Shown: positions 28,660-41,455 of the stretch, in pieces | Numbering within the stretch: the stretch's first letter is position 1 | How the letters are laid out: every line of letters begins with the position of its first letter | Source: Kuschelorhynchus macadamiae | Taxonomy: Eukaryota > Arthropoda > Insecta > Coleoptera > Curculionidae | Direction of reading: 5' to 3' | Length of the DNA stretch: 64,000 bases | Assembly: GCA_030620095.1 (NCBI GenBank) | Contig: JAUTXW010002490.1 | Location: 77,001 to 141,000, forward strand | Translations under genes and position numbers: made by a program | Notes under the pieces: model-generated | Databases searched by the model: none | What the model was told of the DNA's origin: nothing | The model's input: only the letters and a program-made list of their open reading frames with translations

Positions 28660-29350
28660 TTCCGGTCGTTGTCAATTCAAAAACTGAGGTTTCCCTTCCT
28701 TTGTAATGAGGGTATGAGCAGTTCCTATTTCACGAAAATTTCGGGTAGATTGACTCCATTATAATAGCAATAAAATGTAAACAGAGAAAAGGAAACAAAA
28801 ATTAAACATTGAGTTACGTATCCAAAATACAAATAATGCACGGATATTATTTTTAAACAATAATAAATATACCATTTTTCTTAAAAAGGTAATTTTATAT
28901 TCCAAAAAGATAGGTTGTGAATGATCTATTTATTGCCGTATCCAAAAAGTGAAAGTTAAATTAGTGAATTAACATTGAGTCGAATGTAATTCCAATTTGA
29001 CACGTTCTAAACCCCATAACCATTGGAAACCTGGCTAGACTTGCACGAATTTTCCACACTGCGCATTTCTTTGAACAAGATTATAGCATATTGCAAGAAT
29101 TGCAATATGTAAAGCGGGCCTAAGAGGATAACAGTGTACAGTGTCACTAGTCGATGTGGATCATCGACAAAAATATGACTGTTGAACTTAAAAAACGTGT
29201 CGTTTTGTAAAAAAACCGTTGAGTTTAAACAAAATTTGTCTTCAATTGGATTGAAATATATTTAAATTTTCTTGATATATTTTTCATTTATCTATATATT
29301 TTTCCCAAAGTACCTAGAACTATGAGTTACAGCCAGTTTAAGTGACTCTC
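28657..29350. other. Intronic, nothing recognised
   Basis: No coding or repeat signal seen. Confidence 0.4.
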
Positions 29351-29454
29351 GTTATTAAATTATTATGAACATTAATAAAATCAGAATGTTCATTTGTTAT
29401 TTGATTTTCACTGTTTTATTAACCTACCGCATTGAATTTATCGCTCATTGTTAA

Positions 29455-29522
<68 letters not shown>

Positions 29523-29646
29523 TAAAATAGTGAGATAATACATTTTAATGTTTGTTATTAAATTATTATGAACATTAATAAAATCAGAATGTTCATGTTA
29601 TTTGATTTTCACAGTTTTATTAACCTACCGCATTGGCTCATTTTAA

Positions 29647-29705
<59 letters not shown>

Positions 29706-29718
29706 TCTAAAATAGTGA
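29351..29718 (+). repeat. Tandem duplication, period ~203 bp, each with (TA)n
   Basis: Unit 1 starts at 29351 and unit 2 at 29554, both with gttattaaattattatgaac, then aataaaatcagaatgttcat, taacctaccgcattg, a (TA)n tract (29459-29521 and 29651-29698) and ttctaaaatagtgag. Similarity outside the TA tracts is very high, so the duplication is recent. Confidence 0.9.
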
Positions 29719-31269
29719 GTATTAAAATCTGTTCCCTTTTAATTCCCTGACCAGATGGCGAATATACTTTGTTATATACTTTTACTAGCTTTTATCTCTA
29801 TAGTTAAAACATGTAAAATAAGTTTGCTGTAGAGAAGTCGTGATATAGTGTTTGAATAATTTTGAATGATTACCGACTTAAGTTTGATTTTGAAAAAAAA
29901 AGCATTTGTTTGGATACTACTACTAATTCCAAAACTTTATTTCACCTGAAAAGTCTATCGATCTTAATACCAAATTATTTTTGATTTCCTCGTCACTCTA
30001 AAATAAGCCAAGATAATTTTTAAGCTTTTTTGATACAGTTTACATTTTTCATAAACTTTTGAAATATTGCTCGAGGAAAATTCTTCTTAATCTTCCAATC
30101 ATTAATGGAAGATAATAATACACTTCTTCATTCACACATGTTTGAAACAGTCGGTAGCAAGTATCAAGTGTTTTAAGAGCCTAATTTTCAGCAAGGATTC
30201 AAACGTTTAGTTTTACGACGTTTTTTTCAAAGTGTATAGAATCTAGGATTTTTATAGTAAGTTTCTATTTAAAAATTTTCAATATTTATTTGTCTTCTAT
30301 ATCAAGACTATTTAGGTAAAAAGATTTTAAAAACCAAATTAAAAGCATTTATTTAAAACTGATATACTGTACTTGCATTGAAAACGATACTTTTCTTTGG
30401 ATACTTCATCTCTGTGTTTGTCTTGCCCAGTTAAAGTTTATTATGGAAAATGGCTTTGGTTAAGAAAGCTTTCATGGACTCAACCTAATTTTATGACTAG
30501 TTTATAAGATACACAGTGTTAAACTTTGCTCAGATTCATTACACTTTGAGAAAATAGGTTGACATCAAATTATTTTTTAAATATACTTAACGTGTAACAC
30601 CCTGTATATCGAGTTTGTTAAAATAAGGATAAGGATTTATGTAACCTATGTTCACATAAATCTTTTTCCTTATTTGCGAGGTGTTAAATATGCTGAAAAA
30701 GCATATTTGGGATCATCCCCTTTGGCCCATGTATTTTATATGGAATTTGGGCAAAATTTAACACCCTGTGTCTTAATTAGTCCTATAATGAAATTTTGCA
30801 CATGAAAATTCTTGATTAAGACATTGAGAACTGTATTTTTTCAAAAAAAAAATTAAAAAATTAACCAAAAACCGTAGTGGGAAATTCCATCTTGAAGTGG
30901 TATCAAAGGTTGTCAAGTCAAAGAAGTTTGCATGTGTATTTCAGTTTTCTTACGACATATTTTTTTTTCTTGTGGGTAGTCGCTTCATAAAAAAATACTA
31001 GAACGCTCCCTCCTAACAACACACCCATATCTTTTCATTTACAAGTGTTCATATTCCTTTGTTTAATTATTAGTAAGGCAATGGAAGAAGAACTTTTTAA
31101 AATATCCTTAAATGTGTATGGCAACAACAACAAAAGAGGCAGTACGATTTCCGCCTTAAAAATCCACAACAGATTTATCAAATCTATGGCGGAGCCCATA
31201 TTATTTTACTGTTTAAGGTACTGTCAGATTTTATTCCAGAGGAATGTCTGTAGCGACTGAGGGCTTTAA
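29719..31269. other. Intronic; two mariner-type ends near 30.6-30.8 kb
   Basis: acaccctgtat (about 30597) and acaccctgtgt (about 30762) resemble inverted mariner termini about 165 bp apart in the same orientation. No gene recognised. Confidence 0.4.
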
Positions 31270-31510
31270 GTAAATTAGTCCAGGGTCTTAGGTGATTGCA
31301 CCTAATCTATTTATTCCCCACATCAGTGACCTGCTCTATTCCACCATCAAGCCTATTTGCACCTATGCAGACTTTATCACACTTCACTGCAATAAACAAT
31401 TCCTCAAGCTTCGAATTAGTTTCTCTCTATCCTATGACCTCAAGAAAATAGTACCACGTGATGTGAAAAACTTTGTAAATACAACTCAGTGTCTGTAAGA
31501 TATAATGACA
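31270..31510 (+). pseudogene. LINE reverse transcriptase fragment
   Basis: The frame 31292-31498 reads IAPNLFIPHISDLLYSTIKP then ICTYADFITLHCNKQF. This matches the LAPTLF...INDLL........YADD.TLH stretch of LINE reverse transcriptases, but the second catalytic Asp is replaced (ADF instead of ADD). Only about 70 codons remain recognisable, and both sides decay into stops. Inside block A intron 1, in the same orientation as the host gene. Confidence 0.6.
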
Positions 31511-32584
31511 ATGTCTCCCTACATCATGCATAGAAGGTAATGGTAAACCCCCCACACGTTCCCTAATAAAATGGTCTAAAAGAATCTGATACATCTTGAT
31601 CGAAAATATAGGCTACAAAACACGAAACCTTTGTATCGGAGATAAGACTCAACCTTGGATAAGATAAGAGTTTTCTTAACGCAAAGCAATGGGTACGGTT
31701 ATATTTTTGCCGTCATCCGTTTGAGTTTCCGCTAGCCTTCGAAAACAACTGGTGAAAATCGACGTTTGCGTTAAGCTGCAACCAATGAAATTGCTGGATT
31801 TTAGAGTTTCTTCAAAACGTTCGTCCTTCGTAATAAATTTGACATTAATATATATACATAACATACTCGTCTATTTAAAAAAAATTGCTTAGGATCATTG
31901 TCTTTAAATTTAAGAAAATGCTTGTAGGAGATTTGAGTATTTCCACCCCAATTAACAGGCCGAATTCGCCATTTTCTTTGCCGCCTCCGCTTCAACAACT
32001 TTACAGCTGCGACACACATTAATATATCCACAATGCCTAGTCTTTACTAGGCATCATTACTATGATTTTGATTATCCAAATTAAAAAAACGCACATAAAC
32101 TGAAAAACAAGCAAGACAAAATTGCATTACACAAAAAGGCGATAAATACAAACATTGAAATAAGGTTAGTTTCACATGCGACGCAAAGCTCAAACGTTTT
32201 CAATCTATAACCCGGGCTAAGAACGAGAGTAAACACTTAGCTCAAACGGACAACGCAAGACGCAAACTTTTTCAATCTATAACCCAGGCTTAAGAATACG
32301 CTAATAAGGTTTTAATTACTTATTTACATCCATATCTGCTGACTATATATCAGCAAGGAAAGGAAAATATTTCGCACATATTATCGGTACTTAGAACGTT
32401 GAGAGAACCGACCCTTTTATCATGATTACGACAACCACAGCACAACTGTGGCCGCACAAAGATATTGGTTATATTTAGCCAATGGTTATCTAGGTTACGT
32501 TAAGACTAGGTTTTTTAAGTCTGTAGGGATAGATGATGATTTTGGCTTGCCTGCATAAAATTATCAATTCCAATATATTTTTAG
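31511..32584. other. End of block A intron 1, nothing recognised
   Basis: Ends at the acceptor aatatatttttag (AG 32583-32584). cgcaaactttttcaatctat and a similar string (about 32192 and 32262) form a small direct repeat. Confidence 0.45.
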
Positions 32585-32750
32585 ATATCTGGACGTTCAC
32601 AAGAGTTTGAATCACAAGAAAGAACTATATGGCATTGAGGAAATGTTTCAGTGCGAAGTCTGTGGGCGAAGTTTTACATTCGAAAAAAGTCTGATCAGGC
32701 ATTTGAGCGCCATACATAAAGTCGGAGAGGACAGAACAGTGGAGTGTCCG
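32585..32750 (+). CDS. C2H2 zinc-finger protein, block A exon 2
   Basis: 166 bp, too short to stand out alone, found by continuing the finger frame. The first base completes the Arg codon left open by exon 1; 55 whole codons follow, ending in phase 0 at ccg|gtaagt. It supplies the His half of finger 6 (YLDVHKSLNH), the linker NHKKELYGIEEMFQCE, finger 7 (CEVCGRSFTFEKSLIRHLSA then IH) and the first Cys of finger 8 (VECP). The same stretch is continuous in blocks B and C, for example NHKKELYGTEEIFQCE in block C, which proves the join without any outside data. Confidence 0.93.
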
Positions 32751-34169
32751 GTAAGTTGTTTTTAGAAAGCTGTGTCCGCCATTTTAAACATCTTAAATCC
32801 ATTTTCTGACAACACTTCAAACTAATATGCGTGGTAATGCATATGATCAAAATACTCACAATCTGCTAGTAGCCATAGTATGCGGTTGTAAACGATATTC
32901 CGTTCGTATTATTAAAGATTTGTCAGTATAAACAGGATATAGGAGTAACTCTAAATCGCATCGCCTTTACAACGTTTTATTAATAGACGTTGATAAAAAT
33001 CTCTTCTATAAAATTATATTGTTTTTTGATTAATATTATCGGAAAGTCAAAATTCATTCATTTTTTCTATTTCAAAAAAGTTTGTATTTTTGTAAAATTT
33101 AGATATATTTTATTTTAGCCGTTTTATTCTTTTTCAAAAAATACAACGTTTTTTTTTTATTAAACGTGTAATGAAATTTCTGTCCGTGACCCACATCGAC
33201 CTGTGACTTTGGAAATATTATGTGCTTTATGACGCGGACCCCATTTCTTAATATTTTATGAGTGCAACAATAAATAAAAAATGGACAAATCGTTAAAGCT
33301 ACTATAAACAATTATTTCTCTGCCATAATACCTAGGGGTAAATATTACGGCTATACACCTTGGTTCTTAAAATCCAGCCAATATTCTAGATCAGAGAAAA
33401 ACCTTGCTTAGTGGTTTAGTTTTAAAAATTCAAACCCTAAAAGTCGACCAACGGTATCTGAAAGAAACAAATGATTTAAGTGACGAGTAAGAAACCGTTT
33501 TCGTTCTAAATAACTGTCCATACTTCTAATTTCTCGCCCAAATCATTAACCAGAAATTCTCCAAAAGCTTCTTCCAACCTTTCAACCAAATTATTTTTTC
33601 ACATTAAAGTTATATTTAAATTTTTTTGACAACAATAAAAAACTCTCTCGGCTAGACCACAGCTTTTTAAAAGTGTGTTGTGTTGAAATCACGGTTGAAA
33701 AAAAAAACGTATTTTTAAACATTAAATGCGTTTTAAAACAGTTTTTCCTTTTAAACGTTTTTAAGTCTATGTGAGTTTTTTTTGTGCATAAAACACAGCA
33801 TTGCTGGTTGAATTTGCAGCTATCCATATACCTGAAAAAAAAATCATTTAATTTAAATAAAAATGGAGTATACTCAAACAAATATTTGTTTCCTATAAGC
33901 GAAACAAATATTTGTAAATATTTGTTTATAGAATGCCAAAAAATTATTTGAATTTATTTCGTTCATTTAAACTAATGTACTGTTAACCAAATAAATGTGT
34001 TATTTGACCCAAGTTAATTTTTCTTGCTTAAAACTGAATAATTATTGTTTGCTTAATTATATTTTTTGCACATTATTTGCTGGTGTTAGAAATAAAAATT
34101 CCATACTTTTTATTATTTATAATTTTATAAGGTGTTGTTCGTCTAATCTTCAAGAGTCAGTTATGGCGA
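32751..34169. other. Block A intron 2, first part
   Basis: Intron 2 runs from gtaagttg at 32751 to 41455 (8.7 kb). This part shows no recognisable element beyond poly-T/poly-A runs and short AT-rich open frames. Confidence 0.45.
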
Positions 34170-34671
34170 TTCATGGCATCCATTTGAATGTAAGAAAAGT
34201 TTTTACCGACATTAGAGTGTAATAAACTCAAATCAACTTATTCATTAGTGGTTTTACGGTAGAAACCATGGCAAACTCAAGCCATTGTCAATCGAAAATG
34301 TAACAATAGACAGGCTATAAATAACTTTGATAACCTTTATAGTCGGAAGAGCTTTATTTGAATTGTTCTAAAAGTTCTCTCATGCCAAAGTTTACTGAAT
34401 AATCATATCTATTCAGTAGATTTTTCTCAAACTATCAAAGATGCATATGAAAATGACATTATAACAGCTTTCACAAACGACCCAACCTATAAGTACAACA
34501 AAATATTGTAAGTACATTTTTTTCAGAGCTTTCTTAAAATTTAAATTCTGAAAGTGATTATTTTATTGTCAAAAGTAAGTGAAAGACCAATAAAAATATC
34601 ATTTATAATATGGTAACCAAAAAATCCTTAACATAAACAAGAATAACATTAAAAAATGTTTTATTTGTTTA

Positions 34672-34711
<40 letters not shown>

Positions 34712-35020
34712 AAAAAATATATTTGTATCAAATAATCACCATTTGTAAAAGCCAATGTGATACCACTTTTACATGTATGTTTTTGATAGTGTGAGAGAAC
34801 TTTTAGAGAAAATTTAGTTACAGGTGTTCAGACCCTAAAGGTTATCATAGTTATTTATAGCTCATTTATTTTACTTTTTCGATTTACAATAGTTTGACTT
34901 TTACACGTTTTCTACCATAAATGAATAAGCTGCTATAGTTGAAAGAGTTGCTTACTGTAGTCTGTTACACATTAATGTCGATATAAACTCTTCTTATATT
35001 CAAGTGAATGACTTAAATAA
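34170..35020. mobile_element. Fold-back element with ~220-bp inverted arms
   Basis: The arm at about 34170-34385 and the arm at about 34788-35020 are inverted relatives: gacattagagtgtaa pairs with ttacacattaatgtc, gataacctttatagtc with a stretch containing aaaggttatc, and aaagttctctca with gtgagagaactttt. The ~400-bp loop contains a (TA)n tract at 34675-34708. caaatatttgt-like strings outside the arms (33880-33935 and 35085-35098) may mark its true ends. No coding capacity seen. Confidence 0.65.
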
Positions 35021-35097
35021 CCGATATCCAGCCCCTAGGAATGGGAGTCTATAACCGATATTTAAATAAAAAATTCACTCTAATAAATATTTGTTTA

Positions 35098-35500
35098 GCA
35101 AATATGTTTATTACGGAATAAAAAATATTTTATATTAATATTTTTGTTTGAATCAAAGCTTCAGTGAATCAAAGAAATGAATATAAAAAAATCAAATTAT
35201 TAAAACATTTTAAAACAAACATCTATATAAGCTATACCAATTTTTTTTTAGCGAAATAAAAATCAAACAAGCAGATAATTATTATATATGTTTATTAAGT
35301 TTAGGAAATGTGTTTATTACGGAATAAAAAATATCTTATATTAATATTTTTGTTTCAATCAAAGTCTCAGTGAATCACACAAATTTATAAAAAATTCAAA
35401 TAATCAAAATGTTTTAAATCTGTATCTGCATAAACCAAACCAAATTCTTTTTTAGTTAAATAAAAATCAAGCAACAAATAATTATTAAACTTTTTATTGA
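35098..35500 (+). repeat. Tandem duplication, period ~206 bp
   Basis: Units at about 35098 and 35305 share tgtttattacggaataaaaa, ttatattaatatttttgttt, aatcaaag, tcagtgaatca, and later aaataaaaatcaa and aataattatta. More diverged than the 29.35-kb duplication. Confidence 0.8.
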
Positions 35501-36120
35501 CTTTTTTTCAATGTACATGTCTATTCGCAATGCCGACAAAACTATCTTTCCAAAAAATGTTATAAATCTGGTTTTGTGCAGCTTATATCTAAGTAAGAAT
35601 ACAAAACTATCCTTTCCAACAACAGATTGATAAGCTGTTAGTCTTGGCAAAGACCAAATACTTCGCATAGACCATCAGGCAGTTTCATAAATTTATTACA
35701 TCAATGGCTCGGCACTCTAACTAAACTAAACTAAAACGTAAAACGAAACTATGCTTTAAAGACACAAATAATTAGTTATAATTTGGACTGACAACTTGAT
35801 ATAAGCTCCGTGGAAATGTTTCTATATAACCTCATTCTACTAAAAGACGGCAAAGTTGGAATCCATTAGGTGTTTCTTGATTTTACATTTGTTAGATGGT
35901 CTATCTAACTGAAATAGAATCGATCTTAGGCATTAAGTAAGGTCTTGGAGAAGTACATCATCAATTCCGTCATGATAGTCAGTATTGCTGCCTCCATTGT
36001 AGATCCTTGGTGAATTATCATATCAATATAACTCGCAAAACTCAGAAAAAAACAACCTAATTTAATGGCGATGTCGTACTAATAAATAAGTTGTAGATAT
36101 ATGTATCAAATGAATTTATA
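35501..36120. other. Intronic, nothing recognised
   Basis: Block A intron 2. No coding or repeat signal seen. Confidence 0.4.
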
Positions 36121-38009
36121 CAGGGTGTTTCAAAAGTAAGGTAAAATATTTAAGAGAGCGATTCTTCATATGAACGTATGTCCTAAATGTATTAAATTTT
36201 GAGATAGTGGGTGGTAAAGTTTCCAAAAAAGTATCTTTTTTTATAATATTTATTATGCCACTTTGGAGATTTTAATGAAATTTGGTATACAACTACGATG
36301 TATTAAGAGACATTTTGCGATGAACAAGCAGTGACGGCTCCTCAGGGGCGGCAGGGCACCAGATAATATATAGGGAAAATTCTTTTTTTGAAAAAGTAGG
36401 TAAATATTTTTCAAAAATAATTTTGCAAACATCTTAAAAACGCACAAAACCAAAATGTAGTTTATTATTTCCTGGGCGCATAGGAAAATAGGTTGGTATC
36501 CCTATTATCGTTGCTTGACTAACATTCAAATAACGCCATTAACAGCAGTCCGTGGGCCACCGTCCATAGATATTCTAATAAATTTATTAGCCAATTCCAT
36601 CATCTCACATGCTAGACTTCATCTACTAATTCACGCGATACGTAGTACGTTCGCCTACATCCCCATGCTATAACGTTCGTTGTAGCTTATATCACCCAAC
36701 ACCGGCCCGTCTCGATGTGGCCGTATCCCCGGAATTTTTCCCAGTTGAATACTACCATTTTTCAGGTATTGTAAATTGTAATTATTATAAAATCATACTA
36801 CTTATTTTTAAATTAATTTATTAGTTCTTTATGATGGTTAATATATTACATTAGTAATTTTCACTCCATGTTACATGTTTAAATGTGGCGACGAAATGTT
36901 TCATTTCACTTTAATTTATAAGTCGGCCGGCCGTATCGTGGTTCTTGCTGAAGAATATACTTTTTTGATTGTGTATGTAGCTTTCACTTTGCCATCTACT
37001 TTATTTTCCTCTTGAGGCAAGGTACATTAAAATATCAAAAAATTAAATTGACTGAGTAGGGCGTTTTACTAAAATTTTTTTCTTATTTATTATCTGCTAT
37101 ATATAGGTTGGTGCCTACCTGATTATCATTGGAGAAATAAACGGAAAATAATAATACTAGTATTTGACCATATTTGGACGCGGCACCAATAAACACCACA
37201 TAGGCCTCAACGGCGATTTTAGGAAACCTTTCGGGGGGGGGGGGTTAATTTAAAAAAAGTTTGTCAATATATTTTATTGTAAATGGTATGAGAATAACAT
37301 AAATACCCATATTTTTTATCGTACTTGTGGCATAAGTGAAAAAAAAACAGCGTCTAATAAATAGTTATAGAATAACGTCCAATTCTTTTTCTGCAGCAAA
37401 TTTATTAATTACATTGTTTATATTTACCTCAATACTCTATCTGTGTATATGCAAGAGACTCAGTCCAACAGGTCGCTCTTGTGCTATAGTGTTTCCTAGC
37501 CAAGTTTTTAATCCTAATTTTCACGTAAAAATATGTAAATTACATATGATATTTGACCGGTCTGGAGGGAGGAGGGAGTAATTACCTTATTACCCCCTCA
37601 CCGTAAAACCGCCCTTGATTGGCTTGGAGCCTCGGCCGATCCTAAATTTGAGAGTACGAGTCGTCACTGTGAACAAGATTTTTTAAATTTCTTATTTTGT
37701 CGTTCGTCCGGAATTTGAAATGAGCAAATTTGATATCTTGTAAGACAGAACATTTCTCTGCATGGTCATATGGCTATAACGTGGAAATTGATACAAGATG
37801 CCTTTTTGTTGTTTTGAAGACCCTCTTGTAAAAAGTGTTTTAAAAGTAAGGTAAAAGATTTGAAGGAGCGAATTAAAATACACTTTTGGATTGAGCTGAT
37901 GTTCATCAATGGCGTTTGTTGAAATAATGCCGATCAGAAAAAAGTATGAATTAAACAACTATTAAATGAACGTTTATTGTACTAACAGTTAATAATACAT
38001 TGAAATCGA

Positions 38010-38990
38010 GTTCAACCTTCAATACGACGCAAAATATTCTGTTGCACGCGCTGAAAGATTCCAAGTGTTTGACGAACTGCCTCGCAGGACTGAACAATAC
38101 GGTTTCGCAAATCTTCAAGATTTTGTACTGGTTTTACGTATACCAATTCCTTCAGGTATCCCCATAAGAAAAAATCTAGTGGATTAAGGTCGGGGGATCG
38201 CAGTGGTCAAGGTTAAGGACCACCTCTTTCTATTCACCTGTTAGGATATACTCTATTTAACAACTAGTGTATGTTCAACGCAAAATGGACATGTTCTGTC
38301 TAATTGCAGTGGGTACATCATCTAACAAGGCGGCTAATTCTGTCTCTAAAAATTGATGGTATAGTTCGCCAGTTAACTTTGTGGAAGAAAATGTGAGCCT
38401 GTTAAATGCTTGCAATAATACCCACCCACACATTCACTGAAAATTAATATTGGTGACGACTTTCAATTATGCAAGGGGGATTTTCATCGGAACATATGAT
38501 TTATATCAAAATTTATAATGGATTCTCTGGAAAAATTCGCCTCATCAGTAAATAAAACAGCAGTAAAAAGGGGATTAGCATCAATCATACGAGACAGTGG
38601 CTTTCTCTCAATACCATAAACGACGGGATTAATCGTCTGGTAATAGCGCCTGTACTCGTTGAATATGGTAAGGATGCAGTAAATTCTCTTTGAGTATTCT
38701 GAATACAGTCGAAGAGGAACCATTATTTACTTGGCGAGCAATTTTCCTAGTACTAGTTTTACGGGATTCTTCAACAATAGCAAGGACTTCTCCAAAGTGT
38801 TCTATTCTAGCAGTTCTAGGTCTTCCCTTGATATCTTCTGATCTGCCAAAAGCACCAGTTTTTGGCAAAGGAATATGAATTTGCGTTCATGTTTTGGAAT
38901 ATAGTAAACGATTTTGCGGATAACGTCTTGCTTCAAATGCATTACCATTAGCTAATCCGTGGAAAAAAGTGCATGTTAGCCATTTCAGTA
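38010..38990 (-). pseudogene. Mariner-like transposase, broken
   Basis: On the minus strand, from N to C: GNAFEARR..PQNRLLYSKT, then LPKTGAFGRSEDIKGRPRTA (the G(S/A)F....GRPR linker of the DNA-binding domain), EESRKTSTRKIARQVN with the second helix-turn-helix, RILKENLLHPYHIQRVQ, LFTDEANFSRESIINF with the first catalytic Asp, a decayed middle, RSPDLNPLDFFLWG with the last catalytic Asp, and VQNLEDLRNRIVQSCEAVRQ near the end. All parts of a mariner-superfamily transposase are present in order, but at least three frame changes break it. It lies in block A intron 2, opposite to the host strand. Confidence 0.85.
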
Positions 38991-39129
38991 TATTTCTAGG
39001 GAGCCATTTTTATAAACTATTATTTACTAATTGTATATGTATTGACTTGGTAAGAAACATAAAAATATCTAAATCAAAACTTTTTTAGTTTAATGGGCAG
39101 TTTTTTCGACAAAAAAACAGGTTTGGCAG

Positions 39130-40080
39130 TTGGAAGTAAGAAAGACAAGACCCCATAGGTCTTGTCTTTCTCACTTCCTTACCGAAATTTGTATGCAAAA
39201 CTTAGAGAATAAAATTGTGAACAGCCCATTTTCGAAATCTCTACTAATTTGTAAGAGGTACGTGGACGACGTATTTATAATATGGAATAATAGTGAAAAG
39301 GAACTGGTCAATTAAATTTCGTCAATAGTTTACATAATAAAATTTATTTTACATTGGAAAAAGAAACACAAAATAAATGACCTTTTTTAGCTTTGTTACT
39401 TATTAGAAAAAATAATAAAACATTTTGAAATTTACAGAAATCAGTCAGCTACTGGTAATATAATTCAATTTATTTCTAATGCACCCTACTTACATCAATT
39501 TGCAGGTTTCAGTTCTTTTTTTTTAGGATATTTAAACTTCCCCTTTCTAAAAATTCTTTTTATAAAGAACTCAACACAATAAAACAGATAGGAGTTAATA
39601 AGTTTTTTTTTATATATTCCATCAATAAGCTTTATTTTAAATTTATTAAAAAATAAAAATATATTATCTTATAATATAATACACCCTAAGTCTGACAAAA
39701 ATAACAACCAATATAGATGTATATTTGTATTTCCATACAAATGGCAAAATTCTTTAAAAAATTTAACATAATTTATTGCATTTAAAACTGTAAACACTCT
39801 TAACATTTAGTTAAAATTAAGGATGACTGATGGATTCTCAAAATCTGGAGTGTATTCGTTAAGTCCCCAGAGGAGACTGGAGAGTTCAGGAACATATAAA
39901 CCTCTTTAATAAATATAAAAATTCGGGAATAACGGAGACTAAACCTGCATTTGCGAAACACCTATTAGCTTCAGGACACACCTTTGCTGTACCTGAAAAT
40001 GTAAATAACTTACGTGAGTATTCCAAGAGAAGGAAATTAGATTTATTGGAAAAAAATTGAAATAACTAAGGCTAAAGCGA
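39130..40080 (+). pseudogene. Penelope-like element RT and endonuclease remnants
   Basis: The frame 39130-39315 reads CLSHFLTEICMQNLENKIVN, then CKRYVDDVFIIWNN. This is the Penelope-type palm motif, with catalytic YVDD followed by .FIIW, close to RYVDDTFVIW of the copy at 56.7 kb. About 600 bp downstream, SGVYSLSPQRRLESSGTYKP and then NSGITETKPAFAKHLLASGH with REYSKRRKLDLLEK recall the GIY-YIG endonuclease C-terminal part (..AFAEH....GH..). Stops and frameshifts separate the pieces. It lies inside the complex in block A intron 2. Confidence 0.65.
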
Positions 40081-40820
40081 AAAGAGTCCAGTTTTCACCT
40101 GTAGTAATGACGTATTTAATTTCGAACCCCATCTCGTCTTTAATAACATAAATAATAATTAGCCTTGTTTATTTCTTTTTAACCTCATTTACGGGCCAGT
40201 CATGGGCAATGGACATTGACCTGTATTCTTCTTTTATTGTTTTATTTTAACCCACTTAACTACATGGGCTCGTTTTAAGTTTTGTGGACCATATGCAACC
40301 ATCAATACTCAAGGATTTTTATTATTGAAATAAATTTGATGTCTTGTTTTCCTTTCATCCGAGGCATGGTTTTCGCATAAAAAAATAAGAAACATTTCCC
40401 TGCATTAATATCTGAAATGAAATGAGCGACTACACGCATCAATTTAAAAAGAAAAATTGTTGCATAAAATGTCATGAAGATGGCATTTTGACAAAATAAA
40501 TGAGAAATTATTACGCTTTATTTTTGTCAGTCAGTAATAGTGTTCGGAAAAGTGAATGAGAATTATAAAAATTATTTTTGTTACAAGAAAAAGCAGTGGC
40601 GTACAATATTTTTTCTTTAGAAATATTTAGTTCAAATCCTGCATGAACGCCACTGGAAGAAATAAAAAAGATTTTTGTACAATCAGAAAATCTTTCTTAA
40701 TGCATAGTATCTGTGTACCAAATTTCATTAAAATATCTAGAGTGGTATTATCATAGATATTATAAGAAAATTATAATTTTTTGAAAACTTTACCACCGTA
40801 TCTCAAAATTTAAAATATTT

Positions 40821-41038
40821 GCCCTCGTATTCGCTAAACAGGTTTAAGGGTTAGACAATATCTAATTGCCATGACAATTGAAACTGCTGTTGACCAGTTA
40901 TGTTTTGCATGTCACTGTGAATTTGTAATTGTGGCATTTACAAAAATTATTTGTTTAATCGTTGCATATGTCATCTTAAACCTACTATTTTCAAATTGGA
41001 CCTGGTCTAAATTCAAACCTCTTTAGTGAATACGGGTG
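40821..41038. mobile_element. MITE family 1, copy B
   Basis: Starts ccctcgtattcgctaaacag and ends cctctttagtgaatacgggt. It shares gtgacattt- and aaaattatttgtt-like interior strings with copy A at 9316-9515. It interrupts the right inverted repeat of the surrounding transposon complex, so it came later. Confidence 0.75.
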
Positions 41039-41455
41039 TAAGGAAATTCGTTCATATGAAATTGTTTTCATAAAATGAACCCAAGAATCGCCCTCTTAAA
41101 ATTTTACCATGTTTTTAAAATACCCTGTATAAGGGGAGAATGAAATAGGAGGAGGGATTAAAGTAGAATATAGCTTTTTGGCAAAACAAACCTTTACTTC
41201 TTACGAGAGTGTTAAAAGCATTCGATGTCTGAAATTAATCGATTGTAATGATTTCGTGCCTTTTAGGCCGCCGATTTTCTGAAGTGAATTTTTATATTTC
41301 TAATTAACTGTGTCTTAAACATAATTAATTGCTTATTAATTTTTTTTTTCAATAATAGAATCTGACATTTAAATAATATTATCTTCTTTGAATCTTAGTT
41401 TTTTTTAAGCCTGTAAATTAAATCGGCCATATAGTAAGAAAAAAGTATGTTTTAG

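Larger units (their letters stand above)
36121..41127. mobile_element. Nested DNA-transposon complex bounded by long inverted repeats
   Basis: The left end (TA then cagggtgtttcaaaagtaag) is matched by an inverted right end (ttttaaaataccctg then TA). Both continue with taagag.gcgattctt and, further in, with the inverted pair aaatttggtataca / gtaccaaattt, so each repeat is about 240 bp. The right one is split by a MITE. A further end of the same family (tgttttaaaagtaaggtaaa) lies at about 37834, just before the transposase fossil. So a mariner seems to be nested in an older fold-back copy, along with Penelope debris. Confidence 0.7.

Noticed and set aside
40592..40655. agtggcgta...cgccact inverted ends as a 60-bp element
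   Set aside because: Only 7-8 complementary bases; it lies inside the larger inverted repeat complex and can be chance.
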